Source: JACPDI01 sp035463475
GTDB taxonomy: Bacteria > Acidobacteriota > Vicinamibacteria > Vicinamibacterales > 2-12-FULL-66-21
Direction: 5' to 3'
Length of the DNA stretch: 64,000 nt
NCBI GenBank assembly: GCA_035463475.1
Contig: DATHTE010000072.1
Coordinates: 1-64,000, forward strand
Part shown: positions 1-8,065 of the stretch, piece after piece
Numbering within the stretch: the stretch's first letter is position 1
How the letters are laid out: the number at the start of each line of letters is the position of its first letter
Notes under the pieces: model-generated
The model's input: only the letters and a program-made list of their open reading frames with translations
Databases searched by the model: none
Told to the model about the DNA's origin: nothing
Position numbers and translations under genes: made by a program

Positions 1-2
1 GC

Positions 3-1457
3 CTGGATCTGGCGACGCCGGCCGGCGACCTCGTGTCGGACGAGACGTACAACAAGCTGTTCACCATGCACGGCGTGATGATGGTGTTCTTCTTCCTGAT
101 TCCAGCCATCCCGTCCGTGCTCGGCAACTTCCTCGTGCCGATCATGATCGGCGCGAAGGACCTCGCGTTTCCGAGGATCAACCTCCTGAGCTGGTACATC
201 TACATCGTCGGCGCGGCGTTCACGCTGACCGCCGTGATCAGCGGCGGCGTGGACACCGGCTGGACCTTCTACCCGCCGTACAGCACCGTCTCCTCGCACA
301 GCAACGTACTGACCGCCGCGCTTGGGGTGTTCATCACCGGCTTCTCGTCGATCCTCACCGGCTTCAACTTCATCGTCACGATCCACCGGATGCGCGCGCC
401 GGGCATGACGTGGTTCCGCCTGCCGCTCTTCATCTGGTCGCACTACGCGACGAGCCTGATCATGGTGCTCGGCACGCCGGTCGTCGCGATCACGCTCATG
501 ATGGCGTTCGTGGATCGCGCGTTCGGCTTCGGGTTCTTCGATCCCCGACGCGGGGGCGATCCCGTGCTGTTCCAGCACCTGTTCTGGTTCTACTCGCACC
601 CGGCGGTCTACATCATGGTGCTGCCAGGGATGGCGGTCATGTCCGAGCTGGTCGCGGCGTTCTCGCGCAAGAACGTGTTCGGCTACACGTTCGTCGCGTT
701 CTCATCGCTCGCGATCGCCATCCTCGGCTTCCTCGTGTGGGGGCACCACCTCTTCGTGAGCAGCCAGTCGATCTACGCCGGCATGATCTTCTCGATGCTG
801 AGCTTCTTCGTGGCGATCCCCTCCGCGGTAAAGGTCTTCAACTGGACCGCGACCCTTTACAAAGGGTCGGTGTCGTTCGACGCGCCGATGCTCTATGCCT
901 TCGGCTTCATCGGCCTGTTCGCGATCGGGGGCCTGACCGGCCTGTTCCTCGCGACGCTCGCCGTTGACGTCCACGTGCACGACACGTACTTCGTCGTCGC
1001 CCACTTCCACTACATCATGGTGGGCGGGACGACGCTCGCGTACCTCGGCGGACTGCACTACTGGTTCCCGAAGATGTTCGGGAAGATGTATCCGGAGGGC
1101 TGGGCGAGGTTCGCCGCGCTCGTCATCTTCGTCGGGTTCAACCTCACGTTCTTCCCGCAGTTCATCGTCGGCTATCTCGGGATGCCACGCCGCTACTACG
1201 CCTACGTGGACGAATACCAGGTGTGGAACGTGCTCTCGACCGCGGGCGCCACGATTCTCGGAACGGGTTACATCATCCCGATGATCTACTTCGTGTGGGC
1301 GCTGAAATACGGGAAGGACGCGGGGCCGAACCCGTGGGGCGCGAAGGGGCTCGAGTGGACGATCCCGTCACCGCCGCCGGCGCACAACTTCGACACGACG
1401 CCGGTGGTGACCGAAGGGGCGTACGCGTACACGGAGGGGAGGCTGGAAGTTGTCTGA
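3..1457 (+). CDS. ctaD: Cytochrome c oxidase subunit I (A2-type), 5' end outside window
   Basis: This is the catalytic haem-copper subunit of the terminal oxidase, which reduces O2 to water and pumps protons across the inner membrane. The frame is open to the left window edge, so the N-terminus is missing; a GTG at 33 is internal. Visible motifs are FTMHG (haem a ligand His), YSHPAVY at about 591-611 (CuB His), WGHHLF (the CuB His pair) and HDTYFVVAHFHY (haem ligands). The sequence reads YSHPAVY instead of the GHPEVY of A1 enzymes. The D-channel glutamate is therefore absent and a Tyr-Ser pair stands before the His, which is the published hallmark of A2-type oxidases. The stop codon overlaps the start of subunit III by 8 nt, so the genes form one operon. 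Subunit II is presumably upstream, outside the window. Confidence 0.96.
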   Translation: MDLATPAGDLVSDETYNKLFTMHGVMMVFFFLIPAIPSVLGNFLVPIMIGAKDLAFPRINLLSWYIYIVGAAFTLTAVISGGVDTGWTFYPPYSTVSSHSNVLTAALGVFITGFSSILTGFNFIVTIHRMRAPGMTWFRLPLFIWSHYATSLIMVLGTPVVAITLMMAFVDRAFGFGFFDPRRGGDPVLFQHLFWFYSHPAVYIMVLPGMAVMSELVAAFSRKNVFGYTFVAFSSLAIAILGFLVWGHHLFVSSQSIYAGMIFSMLSFFVAIPSAVKVFNWTATLYKGSVSFDAPMLYAFGFIGLFAIGGLTGLFLATLAVDVHVHDTYFVVAHFHYIMVGGTTLAYLGGLHYWFPKMFGKMYPEGWARFAALVIFVGFNLTFFPQFIVGYLGMPRRYYAYVDEYQVWNVLSTAGATILGTGYIIPMIYFVWALKYGKDAGPNPWGAKGLEWTIPSPPPAHNFDTTPVVTEGAYAYTEGRLEVV

Positions 1458-2154
1458 GATCGCGCACAGCGCCGCGCAGCCGCACGGACACGCGCAGCCC
1501 CATCTGCACACGCATCACCCCAGGCTGCAGCACCATTTCGACAGCCTCGAGCAGCAGGCGGAGGCCTCGACGCTCGGCATGTGGGTCTTCCTGGTCACCG
1601 AGATCATGTTCTTCGGCGGCCTGTTCATGGCCTACATCGTGTACCGCACCTGGTATCCGCTGGCGTTCGGGGAAGGCAGCCATCACCTGAGCATCGCGCT
1701 CGGCGGCTTCAACACCGCCGTCCTCATCTGCAGCTCTCTGACGATGGCGCTCGCCGTCCACGCGGCACAGGTCGGGAACCGCCGCGCGCAGATCGTGTTC
1801 CTGGTCCTCACGATCCTGCTCGGCGCCACGTTCCTCGGCGTCAAGGTCGTGGAGTACTCGGACAAGTTCAGGGACCACCTCATCCCCGGGCACGGTTTCA
1901 TCTGGCACGGCCAGGCGGACCCCCGGCACGTGGAGATCTTCTACACGCTGTACTTCACGATGACCGGGCTGCACGCGCTTCACATGATCGTCGGCATCGG
2001 GATCATGCTCACGATCCTGTGGATGGCGTGGCGCGGCACGTTCACGCCGGAGTACTACGCGCCCGTGGAGGTGTCCGGTCTCTACTGGCACTTCGTGGAC
2101 ATCGTGTGGATCTTCCTGTTCCCGCTCCTGTACCTGCTCGAAAGGCACGCCTGA
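1450..2154 (+). CDS. ctaE: Cytochrome c oxidase subunit III
   Basis: Integral membrane subunit III of the haem-copper oxidase, which stabilises the D-pathway side of subunit I. After residue 40 the protein has the typical hydrophobic segments, with STLGMWVFLVTEIMFF, a central HVEIFYTLYF motif and a C-terminal YWHFVDIVWIFLF motif. The start is a TTG at 1450 overlapping the end of ctaD; a purine-rich GGAGGGGAGG at 1434-1443 lies just upstream and supports it. The first 30 residues hold nine histidines (residues 6, 12, 14, 18, 20, 22, 23, 28 and 29). This is unusual and may bind metal, but such tails vary in the family. The stop overlaps the next start as TGATG. Confidence 0.95.
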   Translation: MSEIAHSAAQPHGHAQPHLHTHHPRLQHHFDSLEQQAEASTLGMWVFLVTEIMFFGGLFMAYIVYRTWYPLAFGEGSHHLSIALGGFNTAVLICSSLTMALAVHAAQVGNRRAQIVFLVLTILLGATFLGVKVVEYSDKFRDHLIPGHGFIWHGQADPRHVEIFYTLYFTMTGLHALHMIVGIGIMLTILWMAWRGTFTPEYYAPVEVSGLYWHFVDIVWIFLFPLLYLLERHA

Positions 2155-2450
2155 TGTCAGGGCACGTCGTCTCTCCCCGCCTCTATTACGTGGTGTTCGG
2201 CGCGCTGATCGTGCTGACGGCCGTCACCGTCGGCGCCGCCTTCATCGATCTGGGCCGGCTGAATTCGATCGTGGCGCTCACGATTGCCGTCCTGAAGGCG
2301 ACGCTCGTCGTGCTGTTCTTCATGCACGTGAAGTACGCCACCCGGCTGACATGGGTGGTCGTCGCGTCCGGCTTCGTCTGGATGTTCATCCTCTTCGCGC
2401 TCACGCTCAGCGACTACATGTCCCGCGGCCTCGTCAACGCGGCTCAGTAG
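2154..2450 (+). CDS. Cytochrome c oxidase subunit IV family protein
   Basis: A 98-residue protein with three hydrophobic helices and the motif LKATLVVLFFMHVKYATRL, characteristic of the prokaryotic subunit IV (CyoD/CtaF-like) family. This is a small accessory subunit that helps assemble or stabilise the CuB site. The ATG at 2154 shares its first base with the stop of subunit III (TGATG), so it is translationally coupled. It is the last gene of the oxidase operon; a hairpin follows 8 nt after the stop. Confidence 0.9.
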   Translation: MSGHVVSPRLYYVVFGALIVLTAVTVGAAFIDLGRLNSIVALTIAVLKATLVVLFFMHVKYATRLTWVVVASGFVWMFILFALTLSDYMSRGLVNAAQ

Positions 2451-2457
2451 AATCCTG

Positions 2458-2479
2458 CCGGGGTTCTGCCGGACCCCGG
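2458..2479 (+). terminator. Hairpin after the oxidase operon
   Basis: Perfect inverted repeat CCGGGGT (2458-2464) and ACCCCGG (2473-2479) with an 8-nt loop, starting 8 nt after the subunit IV stop codon. No U-tract follows, so it would be an atypical or Rho-assisted terminator. Role inferred from position. Confidence 0.45.
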
Positions 2480-2494
2480 GAATCTCCCGAGGGA

Positions 2495-2500
2495 TATACT
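2495..2500 (+). promoter_or_regulatory. Possible -10 box of the ABC exporter operon
   Basis: TATACT lies 89 nt before the ATG of the adaptor gene, downstream of the oxidase hairpin, in an otherwise GC-rich gap. No convincing -35 box is visible 16-18 nt upstream. Confidence 0.25.
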
Positions 2501-2589
2501 CGAAGCGCCGTCGTTCGCCGGGGCTCCGCCACCGTTCGCCGATCACGGCGAACGCCCGAGGCGCCGCCGCGTATCCTTTTTCGTAACGC

Positions 2590-3825
2590 ATGTCGGATAT
2601 CAACTCGGACCTCGCCGCCCTCAAAATCGACCCGAATCTCCGCCAGACCGGCGGCCGGGCGGGCGTGTGGATCCTCGCGATCGTGCTGCTCGCGGCGGCG
2701 GTGGCCGGCGCGGCGTGGTGGTACACCGCCGAACCGGTCGCGCTCGTCGAGGCGGCGCCGGTCGAGGCCAGGGTGGGCGCGGCCGCAGTCCCCGGCGCCG
2801 TGCTCAACGCGTCCGGCTACGTCACCGCGCGGCGGCGCGCCACGGTGTCGTCGAAGATGACGGGCAAGGTCGTGGAGGTGAACGTCGAGGAAGGCATGCG
2901 CGTGCGCGCGGGCCAGGTGCTCGCGCGGCTCGACGATTCGCAGATCCGCGCCGCGTACGAGCTGGCAGACGCGCAGGTCGACGCCGCGCGGAAAGCGGTT
3001 GACGAGATGGAAGTGCGGCTCAGGGAGGCGCAGCTCACCCTCGGCCGCCGCGACCAGTTGAACAAGGAAGGGGTCGTGGGGCAGGCGGACGTCGATGCGG
3101 CGCAGGCGGAAGTGGACTCCCTGCGCGCGCGCATCGTCGCGGCCCGCCAGCAGGAGGAGGTCGCGGCGCGTCAGCTCGCGCTGCAGAAGACGCAGCTCGA
3201 CGACACCGTCATCCGCGCGCCGTTCACCGGCGTGGCCATTTCCAAGGACGCGCAGCCGGGCGAGATGGTCTCGCCGGTGTCGGCGGGCGGCGGCTTCACA
3301 CGCACCGGGATCTCGACGATCGTGGACATGTCCTCGCTCGAGATCGAAGTGGACGTCAGCGAGAGCTACATCAACCGCGTGACGCCGGCCCAGAAGGCCA
3401 CGGCGATTCTCGATGCCTATCCCGACTGGCGGATTCCCGCCCGCGTGATCACCACGATTCCAGCGGCGGACCGGCAGAAGGCGACCGTGCTCGTACGGCT
3501 CGCGTTCGAGTCGCTTGACGATCGGATCCTGCCCGACATGGGCGTCAAGGTGGCCTTCCACGGCGACGCGCCGCCCCCTTCCGGCGCCGCCGCGCAGAGC
3601 GTGACGCTGGTGCCGAAGAGGGCCGTCCGGACCGACGAGGGCAACAGCGTCGTCTTCGTCGTGAACGGCGAGGACCGCGTCGAGCGCCGCGCCGTGAAGG
3701 TGGGCGGCGAGCAGGGAGATCGGGTCGAAGTGCTGGCGGGACTCAAAGGCGGGGAGCGCGTGGTGCTCTCACCCGACGCCGCGCTGCAGAACGGCTCGAA
3801 GGTCAGGGTCAGGACGAAGGAGTGA
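2590..3825 (+). CDS. Periplasmic adaptor (membrane fusion protein) of an ABC exporter
   Basis: A 411-residue HlyD/MacA-type membrane fusion protein. A short cytoplasmic N-terminus is followed by one membrane helix (about residues 25-45). Then come a barrel-sandwich/lipoyl half (GYVTARRRATVSSKMTGKV region), an alpha-helical hairpin rich in Ala, Glu and Arg (about 115-200), the second lipoyl half (about 205-260) and a C-terminal beta-barrel. Such proteins link an inner-membrane transporter to an outer-membrane channel. The next gene starts within its last codons (GTGA), and ATPase and permease genes follow, so this is the adaptor of a MacAB-like tripartite pump. No outer-membrane TolC gene is visible in the window. 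The substrate is unknown. Confidence 0.9.
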   Translation: MSDINSDLAALKIDPNLRQTGGRAGVWILAIVLLAAAVAGAAWWYTAEPVALVEAAPVEARVGAAAVPGAVLNASGYVTARRRATVSSKMTGKVVEVNVEEGMRVRAGQVLARLDDSQIRAAYELADAQVDAARKAVDEMEVRLREAQLTLGRRDQLNKEGVVGQADVDAAQAEVDSLRARIVAARQQEEVAARQLALQKTQLDDTVIRAPFTGVAISKDAQPGEMVSPVSAGGGFTRTGISTIVDMSSLEIEVDVSESYINRVTPAQKATAILDAYPDWRIPARVITTIPAADRQKATVLVRLAFESLDDRILPDMGVKVAFHGDAPPPSGAAAQSVTLVPKRAVRTDEGNSVVFVVNGEDRVERRAVKVGGEQGDRVEVLAGLKGGERVVLSPDAALQNGSKVRVRTKE

Positions 3826-4532
3826 CGATGCAACCGCTCGTGCGCATCAGGGACGTGCACAAGGAATACCGGAGAGGGAACGAGCGCATCGACGTGCTGC
3901 TCGGCGTCAACGTTGACATCGCGCCCGGCGAATTCCTCGCCCTGATGGGACCGTCCGGGTCGGGGAAGACGACCCTCCTCAATCTGATCGGGGGGCTCGA
4001 CCGCCCGTCGCGCGGCAGCATCGCCGTCGGGGACACCGAGATCAGCACGTTGGGCGAGAGCGCGCTCTCCCGCTGGCGCTCGCGACACATCGGGTTCATC
4101 TTCCAGCTGTACAACCTCCTGCCGGTGCTGACCGCAGAGCGCAACGTCGAGCTTCCGCTGCTGCTCACGAAGATGTCGCGCTCAGAGCGGCGGAAGCGCG
4201 TCGCCACCGCGCTGAAGGTGGTCGGCCTCGAGGACCGCTCGCGGCACTATCCGCGCCAGCTCTCCGGCGGCCAGGAGCAGCGCGTCGGCATCGCCCGGGC
4301 GATCGTGACCGACCCGACGCTCCTGCTCTGCGACGAGCCCACCGGCGATCTCGATCGGCGATCCGGCGACGAGATCCTCGATCTCCTGCAGACCCTCAAC
4401 CGGGATCACGGCAAGACGATCATCATGGTCACCCATGATCCGCACGCGGCGGAGCGCGCCAAACGCGTGTTGCACCTCGAAAAGGGCGCGCTCAACGGCG
4501 CCATCGCCGGACCGGCTGGAGCATCCGTATGA
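3822..4532 (+). CDS. ABC transporter ATP-binding protein (MacB/LolD family)
   Basis: A 236-residue nucleotide-binding subunit. Walker A is GPSGSGKTT (about 43-51), the signature is LSGGQEQR (about 147-154) and Walker B is LLLCDEPTGDLD (about 167-178), followed by the H-loop VTHD. The sequence is of the LolD/FtsE/MacB type, which powers FtsX-like permeases by a mechanotransmission mechanism rather than classic import. The start is GTG at 3822, overlapping the adaptor stop; an ATG at 3828 is an alternative. Its 3' end overlaps the first permease as ATGA, so the four genes are translationally coupled. Confidence 0.94.
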   Translation: MTMQPLVRIRDVHKEYRRGNERIDVLLGVNVDIAPGEFLALMGPSGSGKTTLLNLIGGLDRPSRGSIAVGDTEISTLGESALSRWRSRHIGFIFQLYNLLPVLTAERNVELPLLLTKMSRSERRKRVATALKVVGLEDRSRHYPRQLSGGQEQRVGIARAIVTDPTLLLCDEPTGDLDRRSGDEILDLLQTLNRDHGKTIIMVTHDPHAAERAKRVLHLEKGALNGAIAGPAGASV

Positions 4533-5686
4533 AGTACTTCCACCTGGTCTGGCGCAATCTCCTGCGCCGCAAGATCCGCACGACCTTCACCGCGCTCTCG
4601 ATATTCGTCGCGTTCCTGCTGTTCGCGGTGCTGATGGCCATCCGCATGGCATTCGCGATGGGCGTGGAGGTGGCAGGGGTCGACCGGCTGATGGTCTTCC
4701 ACAAGGTCTCCATCATCCAGCCGCTGCCGCTCTCCTATTGGGACCGGATCCGCGCGACGCCGGGGGTCGCCACGGTGACGCACGCCACCTGGTTCGGCGG
4801 CATCTACCAGGACCCCTCGAACTTCTTCGCGCAGATGGCCGTCGACCCCGCGTCCTTCCTGGAGATCTACTCCGAGTACATCGTCCCCGAAGATCAGAGG
4901 AAGGCGTGGTTCGAGGACCGGATGGGGGCGCTCGTCGGCCGCTCCACCCTGCGGCGGTTCGGGTGGAAGATCGGAGACCGCATCCCCATCCAGGGCACGA
5001 TCTGGCGCATGCCGAACGACGCGCCGTGGACCTTCACGATCCGCGGCGTGTACGACGTCGCCGTCAAGGGGGCGGACGACACCACATTCCTGTTCCAGAG
5101 CCAGGCGCTCGACGAGATACGGCGGCGCAGCTTCGGCTACGGCATGGTCGGGTGGTACGTCATCCGCGTCAGCGACCCGGCGAAGTCGGCGGAGATTGCC
5201 GACCGCATCGACGAGCAGTTCGCCAACTCCGAATACGAGACCAAGACCGACTCCGAGAAGGCCTTCGCGCAGTCGTTCGCAAACCAGGTGGGGGACATCG
5301 GTTCGATCATGACGGCCATCGCGGCCGCCGTGTTCTTCACGATCGTGCTCGTCGCGGGCAACACGATGGCGCAGTCCATCCGCGAGCGGCTGAACGAGCT
5401 GGCGGTGCTCAAGACGCTCGGTTACAGCAACACGCTGGTGCTGGCCCTCGTCCTGGCCGAGTCGCTCGCCCTCGCGGCGCTTGCCGGGGGGGCGGGGCTG
5501 TTTGTCGGCTGGCTGTTCATCCGCCAGGGGGACCCCACGGGCGGCCTGCTGCCGGTGTTCGGGATCACGCCGCAGCACCTGGCGCTCGGGGCCGCGTTCG
5601 CCGTCGCGCTGGGCATCGTGGCCGGCACCGTTCCGGCGCTCAAGGCGATGCGCCTGCGCATCGTCGACGCGTTGAGGAGGACCTGA
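4529..5686 (+). CDS. ABC transporter permease, FtsX/MacB family (first of two)
   Basis: A 385-residue permease with the FtsX layout. It has one N-terminal membrane helix (about 16-38), a large periplasmic MacB-type domain (about 40-255) and three C-terminal helices, with the conserved cytoplasmic motif RERLNELAVLKTLGYS between helices 2 and 3. Its start overlaps the ATPase stop (ATGA) and it ends with a GAGGAGG that serves as ribosome-binding site for the next gene. Together with the second permease it probably forms a heterodimer served by the single ATPase. Confidence 0.92.
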   Translation: MKYFHLVWRNLLRRKIRTTFTALSIFVAFLLFAVLMAIRMAFAMGVEVAGVDRLMVFHKVSIIQPLPLSYWDRIRATPGVATVTHATWFGGIYQDPSNFFAQMAVDPASFLEIYSEYIVPEDQRKAWFEDRMGALVGRSTLRRFGWKIGDRIPIQGTIWRMPNDAPWTFTIRGVYDVAVKGADDTTFLFQSQALDEIRRRSFGYGMVGWYVIRVSDPAKSAEIADRIDEQFANSEYETKTDSEKAFAQSFANQVGDIGSIMTAIAAAVFFTIVLVAGNTMAQSIRERLNELAVLKTLGYSNTLVLALVLAESLALAALAGGAGLFVGWLFIRQGDPTGGLLPVFGITPQHLALGAAFAVALGIVAGTVPALKAMRLRIVDALRRT

Positions 5687-5687
5687 C

Positions 5688-6875
5688 GTGGGCTGGATTG
5701 CGCAACTCGTGGCCGTGTGCGCGCTCAACATCCGCACGCTCTGGCAGCGCGCCGCCTCGTCCGCCGTGGCGGTCGTCGGCATCGCGGGCGTCGTGGTCGT
5801 GTTCGTAGCGGTGCTCTCGATCGGCGAGGGATTCACCGCAGCCCTGCGCGACGCCGGCGCCCCGGATCGCGCGATCGTCCTCCGCGCCGGCAGCGACACG
5901 GAGATGACGAGCGGCCTCAGCGGCGAGCACGCGAACATCATCGCCGAGGCCCCCGGCGTGCTCCGCACCCAGAGCGGGCCGCAGGGGTCCCCCGAGCTGT
6001 TCGTCATCGTCGACGTGCCGAAGCGGTCAACGATGACCGACGCCAACGTCCCGCTGCGCGGCGTCACGCCGGCCGCGTTCCAGGTCAAAGACGAAGTACG
6101 GATCGTCGAGGGACGCCGGTTCACCCCCGGGAGCAACGAGATCATCGTCGGGCGCGCGGCTAATGGGCAGTTCGCCGGCCTGGACATCGGATCCGAGGTC
6201 AGGGGCGGTCAGAGCCGCTGGACCGTCGTCGGGATCTTCGAGGCAAACGGCACGGTTGCCGAGAGCGAGATCTGGTGCGACGCGCGCGTGCTCCAGCCCG
6301 CCTACCGGCGGGGCAACTCGTTCCAGTCGGTCTGCGTCCGCCTGGAGTCGCCCGAGGCGTTCGACCGCTTCAAGGACGCGCTCACCACGGACCCGCGCCT
6401 CAACGTCTCGGTTCGCCGGGAGATCGACTACTACTCCGAGCAGTCAACGGTCATCAGGAACCTCATCACGAGCGTCGGGTTCATCATCGCGGCGCTGATG
6501 GGGATCGGCGCGGTCTTTGGCGCGATCAATACGATGTATTCGGCGGTCGCCAACCGCACGCGCGAAATCGCCACCCTGCGCGCGCTGGGGTTCGGCCGGA
6601 TAGCCGTGATGATCTCAGTCCTGGCCGAAGCCCTCCTGCTGGCGATAACAGGCGGCGTGCTGGGGGGCCTGGTCGCCTGGGTTGGCTTCGACGGCTACCA
6701 GACGGCCACCATGAACTGGCAGTCGTTCAGCCAGGTGGCCTTCGCCTTCAAGGTGACCCCGACACTCCTGCTGCAGGGGATCGTCTATGCCGCGGTCATG
6801 GGTATGCTCGGCGGTTTCTTCCCGGCCGTCAGAGCTGCTCGCTTGCCAATCGTAACCGCGCTGCGCGAGCTGTAA
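5688..6875 (+). CDS. ABC transporter permease, FtsX/MacB family (second of two)
   Basis: A 395-residue paralogue of the preceding gene with the same layout: an N-terminal helix (about 17-40, VAVVGIAGVVVVFVAVL), a periplasmic domain, and three C-terminal helices with the coupling motif NRTREIATLRALGFGR. The GTG start at 5688 is one base after the previous stop and is preceded by GAGGAGG at 5674-5680. Family members of this adaptor/ATPase/two-permease type export lipids, lipoproteins or antimicrobial peptides. The substrate here cannot be read from sequence. Confidence 0.92.
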   Translation: MGWIAQLVAVCALNIRTLWQRAASSAVAVVGIAGVVVVFVAVLSIGEGFTAALRDAGAPDRAIVLRAGSDTEMTSGLSGEHANIIAEAPGVLRTQSGPQGSPELFVIVDVPKRSTMTDANVPLRGVTPAAFQVKDEVRIVEGRRFTPGSNEIIVGRAANGQFAGLDIGSEVRGGQSRWTVVGIFEANGTVAESEIWCDARVLQPAYRRGNSFQSVCVRLESPEAFDRFKDALTTDPRLNVSVRREIDYYSEQSTVIRNLITSVGFIIAALMGIGAVFGAINTMYSAVANRTREIATLRALGFGRIAVMISVLAEALLLAITGGVLGGLVAWVGFDGYQTATMNWQSFSQVAFAFKVTPTLLLQGIVYAAVMGMLGGFFPAVRAARLPIVTALREL

Positions 6876-6899
6876 AAAGGGCTGCAGTCATTCCCGACG

Positions 6900-6935
6900 C
6901 GATGGCCGGCCGAGACGTATTGGATCCGGCCATCG
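6900..6935 (+). terminator. Inverted repeat after the ABC exporter operon
   Basis: Perfect 10-bp inverted repeat CGATGGCCGG (6900-6909) and CCGGCCATCG (6926-6935) with a 16-nt loop, 24 nt after the permease stop and followed by TTTCC. It is probably the operon terminator. Up to 7100 the gap otherwise shows no gene. Confidence 0.45.
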
Positions 6936-7100
6936 TTTCCGTCCCTTCTCCGGACCCGGCGTCTTTCCGGCCCGCGCAATGCGCGTGCTTACGGCGGCTT
7001 ACGCTGATGGGCTGGAAGCGTGTCAACTCCGGTACGCACGTTGCTCAGAGGCTTCATGTTCCAGTGTAAGCCGAACTAGAGGGTGTACCGAGGGGGGACC

Positions 7101-7358
7101 ATGCGCGTGGAGGACGTGCTTCAGCGGATCCAAGGGGAGTACCTCGAGATGCCCGGTCTTCGGCTGACCACCGCGCAAGCCCAGCGGCTCTGGGGTCTTG
7201 AGCGCGACGTCTGCGAGGCGCTGCTCGATGCCCTCGTCGACACCAAGTTTTTGAGCCGGACGCGCGACGGCGCGTTTGTCCGGCCCGAAGGAGCGGTGCC
7301 GACACGCTTTGTCACGCGGCGGCCGATGGCCGTGATGAAGGTGGCATCCGTGGCCTGA
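7101..7358 (+). CDS. Small winged-helix-like protein of unknown function
   Basis: An 85-residue acidic/basic protein. The ATG at 7101 is chosen because AGGGGGG (7091-7097) lies just upstream; an earlier in-frame ATG at 7083 lacks such a site. The core (LTTAQAQRLWGLERDVCEALLDALVDTKFL) reads as a helix-turn-helix with a recognition-helix pattern, followed by a beta-wing-like SRTRDGAFVR. From memory, similar small proteins recur in acidobacterial genomes, often unlinked to an obvious target. It could bind DNA or be a protein-interaction adaptor. It is monocistronic between two hairpins. Confidence 0.7.
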   Translation: MRVEDVLQRIQGEYLEMPGLRLTTAQAQRLWGLERDVCEALLDALVDTKFLSRTRDGAFVRPEGAVPTRFVTRRPMAVMKVASVA

Positions 7359-7372
7359 CGATCTTCCCTGCC

Positions 7373-7418
7373 CGGCCGGCTGGCTTATCGCCTGCCTCAT
7401 AAGCCGCTATACGCCGGC
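7373..7418. terminator. Bidirectional hairpin between convergent genes
   Basis: Nested inverted repeats: an inner GGCTTAT (7382-7388) / ATAAGCC (7399-7405) and an outer GGCCGGC / GCCGGCC. They lie between the small plus-strand gene and the minus-strand gene ending at 7553. The position fits a two-way terminator. Confidence 0.4.
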
Positions 7419-7552
7419 CTGTTGCCTCTGATCCCGGGCGGCCGCTTCAGCGACCGCTCGCGGCCCCGGAACAGTGTCGAAGGCCGGGACGGCGCCACCA
7501 GTCGCCGCTCCCGACCTTCGATCGTCCTTCCTGAACAGCTCTCTCGTCCCGC

Positions 7553-8065
7553 CTACACAGGCGGCCTCTCGAGCGGTCGAATCACGGTAATTCTGCTGAT
7601 ACGCCAGTCGCCGGTGTCGCGCAGCTCGAGCTCCACCTCTCGTGCATCGACGTTTTCCTCAGTGGACGCGCCACTCCACGAAAGGAGCGCCGTCAGTCGT
7701 GCCGCCGCCACATCGCCGGACACATCCACCGAGACGTCCACGAATCTCAGATTGAAGGCGCCGCCCCCGCCGGGCGAACGTGACGCGAGCGCCAGAAGGC
7801 GTTCGCGCCCGTGAATGGGACCGGCACCGATCCCGGGATCCAGGACGACGTCTTCCGTCACGAAATCTGAAAGCTCGGCCGTCCGGGCGATCAGCGCGAG
7901 CCCGTCCGTGGGGCTTTCGTTGACGACGGCCGCCAGGTCGTCGAGCCTGCGCTTGATGCGGCGCTCGTCGTTCGGCCAGAAGCGCCAGGCGCCCCAGGCA
8001 ATCGCGGCGACCGCCACGAGCGCCAGCACGCGGAGCCGTGTCGTGCCGGACCCGGCCGGCGCCAT
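7553..8065 (-). CDS. Membrane-anchored NTF2-like protein of unknown function
   Basis: A 170-residue protein with a single N-terminal membrane helix (about 11-29, LRVLALVAVAAIAWGAW) and an exported globular domain. The pattern (paired N-terminal helices, GRERLLALASRS, then several beta-strands ending DTGDWRISRITVIRP) resembles SnoaL/NTF2-like folds. No catalytic residues are identifiable. It starts within the stop codon of the signal peptidase gene (TGATG), so the two are co-expressed. The function may relate to the secretory pathway, but this is inferred only from linkage. Confidence 0.72.
   Translation of the reverse strand: MAPAGSGTTRLRVLALVAVAAIAWGAWRFWPNDERRIKRRLDDLAAVVNESPTDGLALIARTAELSDFVTEDVVLDPGIGAGPIHGRERLLALASRSPGGGGAFNLRFVDVSVDVSGDVAAARLTALLSWSGASTEENVDAREVELELRDTGDWRISRITVIRPLERPPV

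Noticed and set aside
4406..6187. A 593-codon minus-strand frame across the ABC permease genes
   Set aside because: It is antisense to two clear permeases with intact motifs; its composition (Arg, Asp, His, Pro) is typical of reverse-frame artefacts.
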